From UBA4615 sp046046245 (lineage in GTDB: Bacteria; Pseudomonadota; Gammaproteobacteria; Burkholderiales; Burkholderiaceae_E), in the NCBI GenBank assembly GCA_046046245.1, contig JBJOKE010000070.1, positions 1 to 39,722 on the forward strand: DNA of 39,722 nt, written 5' to 3'. The notes beneath the pieces were generated by a model. It worked only from the letters and a program-made list of their open reading frames with translations, was not told where the DNA came from and did not search any database. A program made the position numbers and the translations under genes. Positions 1 through 8,796 of this stretch are shown piece by piece. Numbering within the stretch: position 1 is the first letter of the stretch; each line of letters starts with the position of its first letter.

Positions 1-501
<501 letters not shown>

Positions 502-697
502 GTCTTTGATTCGACGGGATTTTCGGGGCAACCCGGGAGGTTAACACAGGGCCCTGCGACCGGTGCGCGACGATCCGCGCCGCCCGGGGCGTCCGCACGG
601 CCTCCACGGGCGTCGTCGGTGGACGCCGCGACGAGGAAAGACCTCCCGTGGAATCGGGCTACCATCGGCCCGTCCCGACCCTCTTCGCCCTCATCCG

Positions 698-1951
698 ATG
701 CCCGCTGCCCTGGAAGGAATCCGCGTCCTCGATCTCTCCCGCGTGCTCGCGGGACCGTGGTGCACTCAGAACCTCGCCGATCTCGGCGCCGACGTGATCA
801 AGGTGGAGCGCCCCGGCGCGGGCGACGACACCCGCGGCTGGGGTCCGCCCTTCCTGAAGGACCGCGACGGGCGCGACACGAACGACGCCGCCTACTACCT
901 CGCCGCGAACCGCAACAAGCGATCGATCGAGGTCGACCTGTCGACCGACGCCGGCCGCGAGGTCGTGCTCGGCCTCGCCCGGGTCTCGGACGTCGTCGTC
1001 GAGAACTACAAGGTCGGCGCGCTCCGCAGGTACGGCCTGGACTACGAGAGCCTGAGGGCGGTGAATCCGCGGCTGGTCTACTGCTCGGTCACCGGCTTCG
1101 GCCAGACCGGACCGTGGTCGCACCGCGCGGGCTACGACTTCATCATCCAGGGCATCGGCGGGCTGATGTCGGTCACCGGCGAAGCCGACGACCGCCCGGG
1201 CGGCGGTCCGCAGAAGGTCGGCGTGGCGGTGGCGGACCTGTTCACGGGGATGTACGCGACGCAGGCCATCCTCGCCGCGCTCTTCCACCGCGAGCGCACC
1301 GGCGAGGGCCAGCACCTCGACCTCGCGCTGCTCGACGTGCAGGTCGCGATGACCGCGAACATGTCGTCGAACTACCTTCACTCGGGCACGCCTCCGAAGC
1401 GCTGGGGGAACGCGCACCCGAACCTCGTGCCGTACCAGACCTTCCGGGCGTCGGACGGCTGGATCATCGTCGCGGTGGGCAACGACGGCCAGTTCCGCCG
1501 CTTCGTCGAGCTGGGCGGGGCGCCGCACCTGGCCGACGACCCGCGCTTCGTCCGCGTCCGGGACCGGATCCGCAACCGCGAGGCACTGATCCCCCTGCTG
1601 TCCGACATGGTCGCGCAGCGCAGCCAGCAGGCCTGGATCGAGGGCATGGAGGCCGCGGGCGTGCCCTGCGGGCCGATCAACGACCTGCGGCAGGTGTTCG
1701 AGAACCCGCAGGTCCGGGCGCGCGGGATGCGCATCGAGATCGAGCGCCCCGACTCGGGACCGGTCGCGCTGGTCGCGAACCCGGTCAAGGCCTCGCGCAC
1801 CCCGCCCTCGTACCGGCTGCCGCCGCCGCGGCTGGGCGAACACACCGACGCGGTGCTCGCCGAGGTCCTCGGCTGGGACGCGGCGCGGATCGCGGCCGCG
1901 CGCGAGGCCGGCGCGATCGGGCACGGCGGTGCCCGGAGCAGCGATGGCTGA
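698..1951 (+). CDS. CaiB/BaiF family CoA-transferase
   Basis: Family III CoA-transferase of 417 residues, predicted to move CoA between carboxylic acids in the cytoplasm. The start MPAALEGIRVLDLSRVLAGP is the standard N-terminus of CaiB/formyl-CoA transferases, followed by the LADLGADVIKVERPG nucleotide-binding region, the NRNKRSIEVDL motif, GYDFIIQGIGGLMSVTG, and LDLALLDVQVA, which carries the Asp that forms the acyl-anhydride intermediate in this family. A longer frame begins at 563, but ATG 698 matches the family N-terminus. A TACCAT -10-like box lies at 660-665. The stop overlaps the start of the downstream histidine kinase, and a TTT permease follows. An acid imported by TctAB could be the CoA acceptor; that is inference. 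Substrate not predictable. Confidence 0.9.
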   Translation: MPAALEGIRVLDLSRVLAGPWCTQNLADLGADVIKVERPGAGDDTRGWGPPFLKDRDGRDTNDAAYYLAANRNKRSIEVDLSTDAGREVVLGLARVSDVVVENYKVGALRRYGLDYESLRAVNPRLVYCSVTGFGQTGPWSHRAGYDFIIQGIGGLMSVTGEADDRPGGGPQKVGVAVADLFTGMYATQAILAALFHRERTGEGQHLDLALLDVQVAMTANMSSNYLHSGTPPKRWGNAHPNLVPYQTFRASDGWIIVAVGNDGQFRRFVELGGAPHLADDPRFVRVRDRIRNREALIPLLSDMVAQRSQQAWIEGMEAAGVPCGPINDLRQVFENPQVRARGMRIEIERPDSGPVALVANPVKASRTPPSYRLPPPRLGEHTDAVLAEVLGWDAARIAAAREAGAIGHGGARSSDG

Positions 1952-3728
1952 AACCGGCGGCGCCCGTCGCCCGGGGTCGGCGCTCGACCGGGCGCCGGCC
2001 GTCGGCGGCGAGCGCCCCCGGACGCCGCTGTGGCGGACCACGACCGCGGGCGCGCTGCTGGTGATCGCGCTGCTGGTCGCGGCGACGGTCGCGACGGCGA
2101 TCTGGCTCTCGACCTTCGACCAGAGGCGCCAGGCGCAGGAGTGGCTGATCCGCGAGGCGGACCCTGCCACCGCGCCGATCCGCGGCCGGCCGGTCGAGAC
2201 CAGACCGCTCCTGTCGCTCGAGGGGCCCGGCTACGCGGACGCCACCATGCGCACGCGCCTCGACAGGGACGGGCCGCTGGCGGCGAACGCGGCGCTGCTG
2301 CGCGTCGAGCTGCGCGGGCGCGGCGGCGAGCCGGTCGCGGTCGTCGACGAGCCGCCGCCGCGTCCGTCGCTGCCCGCCTCGATGCGCGCCGCCCTGTCGC
2401 CCGAGGCGGCATCGGCCCCGGACGGCACGGCGCGGCTGAACCCGAACCTGCTCGCAGGCCTCGTGGCGGCGACCTCGATCGGCCTCGGCCTCGCGATCTT
2501 CCTCCTCGTCCGGGACATCCGGCGGCGTGCGCGTGCCGAGCAGGCGCTGCTCGAGCAGGTGCAGTTCCGTCGCGCGGTCGAGGACTCGATCGAACACGGC
2601 CTGATCGTGTTCGATCTCGAGGGCCGCGTCGTCCACGTCAACGCCGCGCTGCTGCGGATGTCGGGCTACGCCCGGGAGCAGCTGATCGGCGTCGTCCGAC
2701 CCCTGCCGTACAGCACGCCGGAGGCGGTCCGCGACTACCAGGCCTACGTCGAACGGATCGCGCGCGCGCCCGACGAGGCAGGCCGCGAGGCCGAGCGGCT
2801 GCGCGGCTACACGACCCGCTACGCGCGTCGGGACGGCGCGACGATCGACGTCTTCATCGTCGAGTCGGCGGTGCTCGACGCGGCCGGCGAGCGGATCGGC
2901 AGCCTGTTCCTCGGGCTCGACGTCACCGACCAGAAGCGGATCGAGGACCTCGCCCGCCGTCAGCAGGAGGTGCTGCAGTCGCACTCGCGGCTCGCCACGC
3001 TCGGCGAGATGGCCTCGACGCTGTCGCACGAGCTGAACCAGCCGCTCGCGGCGATCACCAGCTATGCGGCCGCCTGCGAGAACCTGGTGGCCGCGACCCC
3101 GCCGCGTCCCGAGCCGATCGCGCAGGCCCTGCGCGGCATCAAGACCCAGGCCGAACGAGCGGGTCAGGTGATCCGCACGGTGCAGGCCTTCCTCAGACGG
3201 CGCGCCGTCGATCGCGGCGAGTTCGACCTCGCCGCGCTCGTGCGCGGGCTCGAACCGCTGATGAGGCTGCAGGCGACGCGCACCGATGCGTCGATGCGCA
3301 TCGACATCCCCACCGGCACGGTCGTCTGGGCCGATCGGATCATGCTCGAGCAGGTACTGCTGAACCTGACCCGCAACGGCTTCGAGGCGATGGCCGACGT
3401 GCCGCCGATCGAGCGGGTGCTGGAGATCGTCGCACGTCCGCGCATCGACGACGAACGCGGCGAGCGCGTCGAGGTGACCGTCATCGATCGCGGCCGCGGC
3501 GTACCGCCCGAGGCGGTGCCGCAGCTGTTCACCGCGTTCTTCACGACCAAGTCCGAGGGCATGGGCCTCGGGCTCAGTCTGTGCCGCTCGGTGATCGAGC
3601 AGCATGGCGGTCACCTCCAGTATCGGCCGCGCCCCGGCGGCGGCTCTGTCTTCGGGTTCGACCTGCCGAGGCACCCGGAGATCGCCGCGACGCGCACCGA
3701 CCCCTCTCCTCCAGGAGCCGAACCATGA
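1944..3728 (+). CDS. Membrane-bound PAS sensor histidine kinase
   Basis: Two-component sensor of 594 residues. It has a transmembrane helix near residues 35-56, an extracytoplasmic stretch of about 110 residues, a second helix near 169-190, a PAS domain near 211-320 (IEHGLIVFDLEGRVVHVN), and a HisKA segment LGEMASTLSHELNQPLAAI with the phospho-accepting His at residue 362. The ATPase domain follows, with N-box LLNLTRNGFEAM, G1 box VIDRGRGVP and the GMGLGLSL G2 box near residue 540. The H-box style is that of the FixL/DctB group. ATG 1944 is preceded by GGAG at a good distance and overlaps the CoA-transferase stop; a GTG at 1929 is an alternative. It overlaps the response regulator by ATGA, so the pair is probably translationally coupled. 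The signal sensed is unknown; control of tctBA is inferred from position. Confidence 0.93.
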   Translation: MAETGGARRPGSALDRAPAVGGERPRTPLWRTTTAGALLVIALLVAATVATAIWLSTFDQRRQAQEWLIREADPATAPIRGRPVETRPLLSLEGPGYADATMRTRLDRDGPLAANAALLRVELRGRGGEPVAVVDEPPPRPSLPASMRAALSPEAASAPDGTARLNPNLLAGLVAATSIGLGLAIFLLVRDIRRRARAEQALLEQVQFRRAVEDSIEHGLIVFDLEGRVVHVNAALLRMSGYAREQLIGVVRPLPYSTPEAVRDYQAYVERIARAPDEAGREAERLRGYTTRYARRDGATIDVFIVESAVLDAAGERIGSLFLGLDVTDQKRIEDLARRQQEVLQSHSRLATLGEMASTLSHELNQPLAAITSYAAACENLVAATPPRPEPIAQALRGIKTQAERAGQVIRTVQAFLRRRAVDRGEFDLAALVRGLEPLMRLQATRTDASMRIDIPTGTVVWADRIMLEQVLLNLTRNGFEAMADVPPIERVLEIVARPRIDDERGERVEVTVIDRGRGVPPEAVPQLFTAFFTTKSEGMGLGLSLCRSVIEQHGGHLQYRPRPGGGSVFGFDLPRHPEIAATRTDPSPPGAEP

Positions 3729-4357
3729 GCGCCCCCCGGATCGCCGCGACCGTCCACGTCGTCGAGGACGACACCGTCCTCGCCGACGCGCTGTGCCTGC
3801 TGCTGATGTCCCGAGGCCTGTCCACGGCCGCCTATCCGAGCGGCGAGGCCTTCCTCGCCCGGGTCGACGCGGCCTGGCCCAGCGGCCCCGCGTGCGTACT
3901 GATGGACGTGCGCATGAAGGAGCTCTCGGGCATCGAGACCTTCGACCGGCTGCGCGCGCGCAAGCCCGCCATGCCGGCGCCCGTGATCTTCCTGACCGGG
4001 CACGGCGACATCTCCATGGCGGTCGACGCGGTGAAGAACGGCGCGTTCGACTTCTTCGAGAAACCCTTCAACGACAACCGGCTCGTCGATCGCGTGATGC
4101 AGGCGATCGCCGAGTCGAACAGCCGCCTGGAGCTGGCCGACAGCAGCGGTCGCATCCGCGGCCGTCTCGCGCGGCTGACGTCCCGCGAACGTGACGTGAT
4201 GGACCTGATCCTGGCGGGGAAGCTGAACAAGATCATCGCCGACGACCTCGGGATCTCGATGCGCACGGTCGAGGTGCACCGCTCGAACGTGTTCAGCAAG
4301 ATGGGCGTGCGAAGCGCGGTGGAGCTCGCGCGGCTGCTCGAGAACCTGAAGGACTGA
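3725..4357 (+). CDS. FixJ-type response regulator (receiver plus LuxR HTH)
   Basis: Partner regulator of 210 residues. The receiver domain covers about residues 9-125, with acidic pair VVEDD, phosphorylation site Asp-61 in LMDVRM, the conserved Thr in FLTGHGD and Lys in FEKPF. The C-terminus is a LuxR/FixJ helix-turn-helix beginning LTSRERDVMDLILAG and containing NKIIADDLGISMRTVEVHR. It starts inside the kinase stop codon (ATGA overlap). The likely target is the tctBA promoter region 165 bases downstream or its own operon. This differs from the classic TctD/TctE pair of enteric bacteria, in which TctD is an OmpR-type regulator. Confidence 0.94.
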   Translation: MSAPRIAATVHVVEDDTVLADALCLLLMSRGLSTAAYPSGEAFLARVDAAWPSGPACVLMDVRMKELSGIETFDRLRARKPAMPAPVIFLTGHGDISMAVDAVKNGAFDFFEKPFNDNRLVDRVMQAIAESNSRLELADSSGRIRGRLARLTSRERDVMDLILAGKLNKIIADDLGISMRTVEVHRSNVFSKMGVRSAVELARLLENLKD

Positions 4358-4427
4358 CGCCCGCGCGCACCGCGCGGTGACGCGGTGCCGCGTCGTCGCG
4401 CCATGGCCGACCCGCAGAACGGCCCTG

Positions 4428-4455
4428 TTGCGGGCCGCGAAGGCTCGGGTAGACT
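4428..4455 (+). promoter_or_regulatory. Putative sigma-70 promoter of tctBA
   Basis: TTGCGG (4428-4433), a 16-base spacer and TAGACT (4450-4455) lie about 70 bases before the tctB start. Together with the 165-base gap after the response regulator, this suggests the transporter has its own promoter, probably the regulator's target. Confidence 0.5.
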
Positions 4456-4522
4456 CTCGCATCCGCGTGGGGGCTCCCCGCCGGACGACACGATACCTAC
4501 GAATCCGGGGGAGATACCCAGC

Positions 4523-4984
4523 ATGCGCATCCGCAACCACCGCGACTTCTGGTCGGGGGTGCTCTTCATCGTGACCGGGATCCTGTTCATGATCCTGTCC
4601 CGCCAGTACCAGATGGGCACGGCGGCGAAGATGGGGCCCGGCTACTTTCCGACGATCCTCGGCGGGCTGATGGCCGCGCTCGGCGTGCTGATCATGCTGC
4701 CGGCCTTCTCGAAGAAGGGCCCCCAGGTCCGGATCGACAGGATGGACTTCAAGTCGATCGTGCTCGTGCTGGTCGCCGTGGCGGTCTACGCGGCGACCCT
4801 GCCCACGCTCGGCTTCATCGTGTCGATCGTGCTGCTGATCATGATCTCCTCGTTCGCGAGCCACGAGTTCAGCCTCAAGACCACGCTGCTGTCGACGCTG
4901 GTGCTGCTGGTCTTCTCGTGGGCGGTGTTCGTCAAGGGCCTGGAGCTGCAGTTCCCGTTCCTGCCGACCTTCCTCACCAAGTAA
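4523..4984 (+). CDS. tctB: Tripartite tricarboxylate transporter, small membrane subunit TctB
   Basis: Small membrane subunit (153 residues) of a TTT family secondary importer. It opens MRIRNHRDFWSGVLFIVTG and shows about four hydrophobic helices, with the family motif MGPGYFP after the first helix. ATG 4523 has a clear GGGGGAGA ribosome binding site eleven bases upstream; longer frames starting near 4385 lie upstream of the proposed promoter and were rejected. tctA begins 28 bases after its stop. In this family TctA and TctB form the membrane unit and a periplasmic TctC binds the substrate. No tctC is next to this pair, so an orphan receptor elsewhere would have to serve it. Confidence 0.92.
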   Translation: MRIRNHRDFWSGVLFIVTGILFMILSRQYQMGTAAKMGPGYFPTILGGLMAALGVLIMLPAFSKKGPQVRIDRMDFKSIVLVLVAVAVYAATLPTLGFIVSIVLLIMISSFASHEFSLKTTLLSTLVLLVFSWAVFVKGLELQFPFLPTFLTK

Positions 4985-5012
4985 GCACGAGCGCAGCGAG
5001 AGACCGCCCGAC

Positions 5013-6521
5013 ATGGAACTCCTCAACAACCTCGCGCTCGGCTTCGCGACCGCCGCGACCTTCGACAACCTGCTGTACTGCCTGATCGGCGTGATCCTGG
5101 GCACGCTGATCGGCGTGCTCCCCGGCATCGGCCCGCTCGCGACCATCGCGATGCTGCTGCCGGCGACCTACAAGATGTCGGATCCGACGACCGCGCTGAT
5201 CATGCTCGCCGGCATCTACTACGGCGCGCAGTACGGCGGCTCCACCACCGCGATCCTGGTGAACCTGCCCGGCGAGTCGTCGTCGGTGGTGACCACGCTC
5301 GACGGCTACCAGATGGCGCGGCGAGGCCGCGCCGGGCCGGCGCTCGCGATCGCGGCGATCGCATCGTTCTTCGCCGGCACGGTCGCGACCTTCCTGCTGG
5401 CGGCGTTCGCGCCGCCGCTGGCCGAGATCGCGTTCAAGTTCGGTCCGGCCGAATACTTCGCGCTGATGGTGCTCGGCCTGATCGCCGCCGTCGTGCTCGC
5501 GCACGGCTCGGTGGTCAAGGCGCTCGCGATGGTCATCTTCGGACTGCTGCTCGGGATGATCGGCACCGACGTGAACTCGGGCGTCGCGCGCTTCTCGTTC
5601 GACGTGCCCGAACTGTCGGACGGCATCGAGTTCGTCGCGGTCGCGATGGGCATGTTCGGCTTCGCCGAGATCATCCTGAACCTCGAGCAGAAGGAGAAGC
5701 GGGAGGTCTTCACCAGCAAGGTGACGAACCTGTTCCCGCGCTGGGACGACTTCAAGAAGGCCTTTCCGGCGATCCTTCGCGGCACGGGCCTCGGCTCCCT
5801 GCTCGGCATCCTGCCCGGCGGCGGCGCGGTCCTCGCGTCGTTCTCGGCCTACGCGATCGAGAAGAAGATCTCGAAGACGCCCGAGGAGTTCGGTACGGGC
5901 GCGATCCAGGGCGTCGCCGCCCCGGAGGCCGCGAACAACGCCGGCGCGCAGACCTCGTTCATCCCGATGCTGACGCTCGGCATCCCGACGACCCCGGTGA
6001 TGGCGCTGATGGTCGCGGCGATGATGATCCACAACATCCAGCCGGGCCCGCAGGTGATGAGCAGCAACCCCAAGCTGTTCTGGGGCCTGATCGTCTCGAT
6101 GTGGATCGGCAACCTGTTCCTGGTGATCCTGAACCTGCCGCTGGTGGGCATGTGGGTCAAGCTGCTGTCGGTCCCCTACCGGATCATGTATCCGGCGATC
6201 CTGCTGTTCTGCTGCATCGGCGCGTACTCGATCAACAACAACGTCTTCGACGTGTTCATGACGATCCCGTTCGCGATCCTCGGCTACATCTTCAAGAAGC
6301 TCGATTGCGAGCCGGCGCCGATGCTGCTGGGCTTCGTGCTCGGCAAGCTGATGGAGGAGTACCTCCGGCGTGCGATGACGATCTCGCGCGGCGACTGGAC
6401 GGTGTTCTTCACGCGGCCGCTGTCGGCGACGCTGCTCGTGATCGCGGCGATCCTGCTGGTGATCGTGTTCCTGCCGGCGATCTCCAGGAAGCGCGAGGAG
6501 GCGTTCGCGGGCGACGACTGA
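5013..6521 (+). CDS. tctA: Tripartite tricarboxylate transporter, large permease subunit TctA
   Basis: Large permease subunit, 502 residues, with about 11-12 hydrophobic segments. The two signature repeats of TctA are present: VLPGIGPLATIAMLLP near residue 35 and LPGGGAVLASFSAYAIEKK near residue 268. Also visible are YYGAQYGGSTTAILVNLPGE and TLGIPTTPVMALM. Length is the family norm. It is cotranscribed with tctB and followed by a strong intrinsic terminator. Substrates of this family are di- and tricarboxylates and related acids; the CoA-transferase upstream points to a carboxylic acid, but nothing in the permease fixes which one. Confidence 0.95.
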   Translation: MELLNNLALGFATAATFDNLLYCLIGVILGTLIGVLPGIGPLATIAMLLPATYKMSDPTTALIMLAGIYYGAQYGGSTTAILVNLPGESSSVVTTLDGYQMARRGRAGPALAIAAIASFFAGTVATFLLAAFAPPLAEIAFKFGPAEYFALMVLGLIAAVVLAHGSVVKALAMVIFGLLLGMIGTDVNSGVARFSFDVPELSDGIEFVAVAMGMFGFAEIILNLEQKEKREVFTSKVTNLFPRWDDFKKAFPAILRGTGLGSLLGILPGGGAVLASFSAYAIEKKISKTPEEFGTGAIQGVAAPEAANNAGAQTSFIPMLTLGIPTTPVMALMVAAMMIHNIQPGPQVMSSNPKLFWGLIVSMWIGNLFLVILNLPLVGMWVKLLSVPYRIMYPAILLFCCIGAYSINNNVFDVFMTIPFAILGYIFKKLDCEPAPMLLGFVLGKLMEEYLRRAMTISRGDWTVFFTRPLSATLLVIAAILLVIVFLPAISRKREEAFAGDD

Positions 6522-6542
6522 CGCACGCGACGCACCACGGGA

Positions 6543-6569
6543 AAGGGCCGCGACGAGCGGCCCTTTTTC
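6543..6569 (+). terminator. Intrinsic terminator after tctA
   Basis: Perfect nine-base stem AAGGGCCGC / GCGGCCCTT around the loop GACGA (6552-6556), running into a T tract at 6564-6568. It lies 21 bases after the tctA stop. Confidence 0.88.
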
Positions 6570-6615
6570 GTTGGCGCCGGACCGCGCGGAGCGCCTCGCG
6601 CGCGGACCCTGCGCG

Positions 6616-7257
6616 TCAGCAGTCGACCGGGAAGCGCCGACGCAGCGTCTCGACCTCGTCGCAGCCCAGGCAGCGGCAGGCGCGGCCGCCTAGCGTGAGG
6701 AAGAGCCGGGCGGTCGCCTCGAGCTCCTCGACCGCGTCGGTCGCGGCCTCGAGCGTGCGCCCGGCGACCACCGGCCCGTGGTTCGCGAGCAGCACCGCGT
6801 GGTGCTTCGACGCATAGCCCGCGACCGCGTCCGCGAGAGCCGGGTCGCCGGGCGGGAAGTACGGCACGAGCGGGAGGCTGCCCACCCGCATCACGTAGTA
6901 CGCCGTCATCGGCGGCAGCACGTCGGCGGGATCGACCTCGGCGAGGACCGAGACCGCCACCGAATGGGTCGAATGCAGGTGGACCACCGCGTTCGCGCGC
7001 GGCCGTTCACGGTACATCGAGCGGTGCAGCACCGTCTCCTTCGACGGCGGGTCGCCGGCGAGCAGGCGGCCGTCGGCGTCGAGCAGGCTGATGCGCGCGG
7101 GATCCAGGGTCCCGAAGCTCGAGCCGGTGGGCGTCACGAGCCAGCGGCCGTCGGCCAGCCGCGCGCTGATGTTCCCGGTGCTGCCGTGGGTCAGGCCGCG
7201 GTCGAACAGCGATCGGGCCACCGCGGCGATGCGGTCGCGCAGGGCATCCTCGGTCAT
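6616..7257 (-). CDS. otnC: Class II aldolase family, 3-oxo-tetronate 4-phosphate decarboxylase-like (OtnC)
   Basis: Zinc enzyme of the class II aldolase/adducin fold, 213 residues. OtnC decarboxylates 3-oxo-tetronate 4-phosphate to dihydroxyacetone phosphate in four-carbon acid-sugar catabolism. Seen here: LTHGSTGNISAR, LVTPTGSSFGTLDP, SKETVLHRSMYRERP, the metal-binding HLHSTHSVA, VLPPMTAYYVMRVG and LLANHGPVVAG, closely following the OtnC pattern. The start is ATG 7257. A TATCCT box (minus strand 7269-7264) ends only six bases before the ATG, so the transcript may be leaderless. The usual partners OtnK (kinase) and OtnI (isomerase) are not adjacent. A related fuculose-phosphate-type aldolase is the alternative. 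Confidence 0.82.
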   Translation of the reverse strand: MTEDALRDRIAAVARSLFDRGLTHGSTGNISARLADGRWLVTPTGSSFGTLDPARISLLDADGRLLAGDPPSKETVLHRSMYRERPRANAVVHLHSTHSVAVSVLAEVDPADVLPPMTAYYVMRVGSLPLVPYFPPGDPALADAVAGYASKHHAVLLANHGPVVAGRTLEAATDAVEELEATARLFLTLGGRACRCLGCDEVETLRRRFPVDC

Positions 7258-7263
7258 GGTCCG

Positions 7264-7310
7264 AGGATAGCACCGCCGTCCCCGGGGTCGGCCGGTGCCT
7301 CTGCTAGACT
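7264..7310. promoter_or_regulatory. Compact divergent promoter region, otnC-like gene / lysE-like gene
   Basis: Two outward-facing -10-like boxes lie in the 62-base gap: TATCCT on the minus strand (7269-7264) and TAGACT on the plus strand (7305-7310). They stand six and nine bases from their start codons, suggesting leaderless or nearly leaderless mRNAs. Neither has a recognisable -35 box. Confidence 0.4.
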
Positions 7311-7319
7311 CGCCCGCCC

Positions 7320-7997
7320 ATGGACGGACTCGGCATCCAGCACTTCGGCGCCTTCGTCGCCGCCGGACTGCTGCTGAACCTCACCCCCGGTCCGGACCTC
7401 GTCTACACCGCGACCCAGGCCGCGTCGGGCGGCCGGCGCGCCGGCTGGATCGCGGCGCTCGGCATCGGCGCGGGCGGACTCGTGCACGTCGCGCTCGGCG
7501 CGGTCGGCGTGACCGCGCTGATCGCCGCGTCGGCGGCCGCGTTCGCCGCGCTGAAGCTGGCCGGCGCCGCGTGGCTGGCCTGGCTGGGCCTGCGGATGAT
7601 CGTCGCACGCACGCCGGCCCCTGCAACGCCCGATGCATCCGCCGTGGCGCCCGCCGCCGCGCGGCGCGGGTCGGCGATCTTCGCGGACGCGGTACTGGTA
7701 TCGGTGCTGAACCCGAAGGTCGCGCTGTTCTTCCTCGCCTTCGTCCCGCAGTTCATCGAGCCGCGCGCCGCACACCCCGCACTGGCCTTCGCCCTGCTGG
7801 GCGCGGTGTTCGTCGGCAACGGCACCGTCGTGACCGGCGCGGTCGGAACGCTGGCCGCATCGGCGGCGCGTGCGATCGGCCGCGGTGCCACCGGCGACCG
7901 GCGACACGCGCTCGCACGCGCGACGACCTGGCTGCGGCGGGGCATCGGCGCCGCCTTCGTCGGCCTCGGCGTGCGCCTCGCGCTCGCCGAGCGCTGA
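7320..7997 (+). CDS. LysE/RhtB family exporter
   Basis: Inner-membrane amino-acid or small-metabolite exporter of 225 residues with about six hydrophobic helices. The N-terminal family signature LLLNLTPGPDLVYTATQAA is clear, followed by GWIAALGIGAGGLVHVALGAVG and the mid-protein LVSVLNPKVALFFLAFVPQF, both typical of RhtB/LysE members. Length is normal. The ATG at 7320 lies nine bases after a TAGACT box, leaving no room for a Shine-Dalgarno sequence. The HAD gene follows after 58 bases. The exported substrate is not predictable. Confidence 0.9.
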   Translation: MDGLGIQHFGAFVAAGLLLNLTPGPDLVYTATQAASGGRRAGWIAALGIGAGGLVHVALGAVGVTALIAASAAAFAALKLAGAAWLAWLGLRMIVARTPAPATPDASAVAPAAARRGSAIFADAVLVSVLNPKVALFFLAFVPQFIEPRAAHPALAFALLGAVFVGNGTVVTGAVGTLAASAARAIGRGATGDRRHALARATTWLRRGIGAAFVGLGVRLALAER

Positions 7998-8055
7998 CGG
8001 CCCGGCGGCTGCCACGACCCACGACGACGACTCGACACGATACGGAGACACGCGC

Positions 8056-8766
8056 ATGGCAAGCTTCGACGACGTTCAGGTCCTGGCGTTCGACGTGTTC
8101 GGTACCGTCGTCGACTGGCGGGGCTCGATCGCCCGCGAGCTCGACGCGCTCGGGCTCGGCATCGACGGCGCGGCCTTCGCCGACGCCTGGCGCGCGCGCT
8201 ACCAGCCGGCGATGCAGGCGGTGCGCAGCGGCGCCCGGCCCTGGGTGAAGCTCGACATCCTGCACCGCGAGAACCTCGACGCGACGCTGGACGCGTTCGG
8301 CGTCGGCGATCGGCTCGACGAGGCCGCACGGCGCACCCTCAACCTCGCCTGGCACCGCCTCGACCCGTGGCCGGAGGCCGTCGCCGGGCTCGCCCGCCTG
8401 AAGTCGCGTTTCATCGTCACGCCGCTGTCGAACGGCAACGTCGGCCTGCTGACGCGCATGGCCAGGCGCGCCGGCCTGCCCTGGGACTGCGTGCTGTCGG
8501 CCGAGGTCTTTCGCGCCTACAAGCCCGAGCCCGCCGCCTACCTCGGCGTGGCCGAGACCTTCGACCTCGCCCCCGCGCAGGTGATGATGGTCGCGGCCCA
8601 TGCGTCGGACCTGCGGGCCGCCGCGGCCTGCGGGCTGCGGACCGCGTACGTGGACCGCCCGCTCGAGTTCGGACCCGACCGCCGCGGCGACGTGCCGCGC
8701 GACGACGACCGCTTCGACGTGACCGCCACCGGCTTCGACGACCTCGCCGCCCGCCTGGGCTGCTGA
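8056..8766 (+). CDS. HAD superfamily, haloacid dehalogenase type II-like hydrolase
   Basis: Cytoplasmic HAD hydrolase, 236 residues. The nucleophile motif is FDVFGTVVDWR (Asp-13, Thr-17), the (S)-2-haloacid dehalogenase form, without the second Asp of HAD phosphatases. Further family motifs are RARYQP with the substrate Arg, PLSNGN with the Ser, YKPEPAAY with Lys and Tyr, and VAAHASDLRAA at the last loop. In characterised dehalogenases that loop reads like SSNxxD; here the Asp is kept but the Ser and Asn positions are Ala and His, so dehalogenase activity is uncertain. ATG 8056 has ACGGAGA upstream. The gamma-glutamyltransferase-like gene follows after 30 bases. Confidence 0.85.
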   Translation: MASFDDVQVLAFDVFGTVVDWRGSIARELDALGLGIDGAAFADAWRARYQPAMQAVRSGARPWVKLDILHRENLDATLDAFGVGDRLDEAARRTLNLAWHRLDPWPEAVAGLARLKSRFIVTPLSNGNVGLLTRMARRAGLPWDCVLSAEVFRAYKPEPAAYLGVAETFDLAPAQVMMVAAHASDLRAAAACGLRTAYVDRPLEFGPDRRGDVPRDDDRFDVTATGFDDLAARLGC

Positions 8767-8796
8767 CCGCCCCCTTCCCTCCGGACACCTCCCCCC

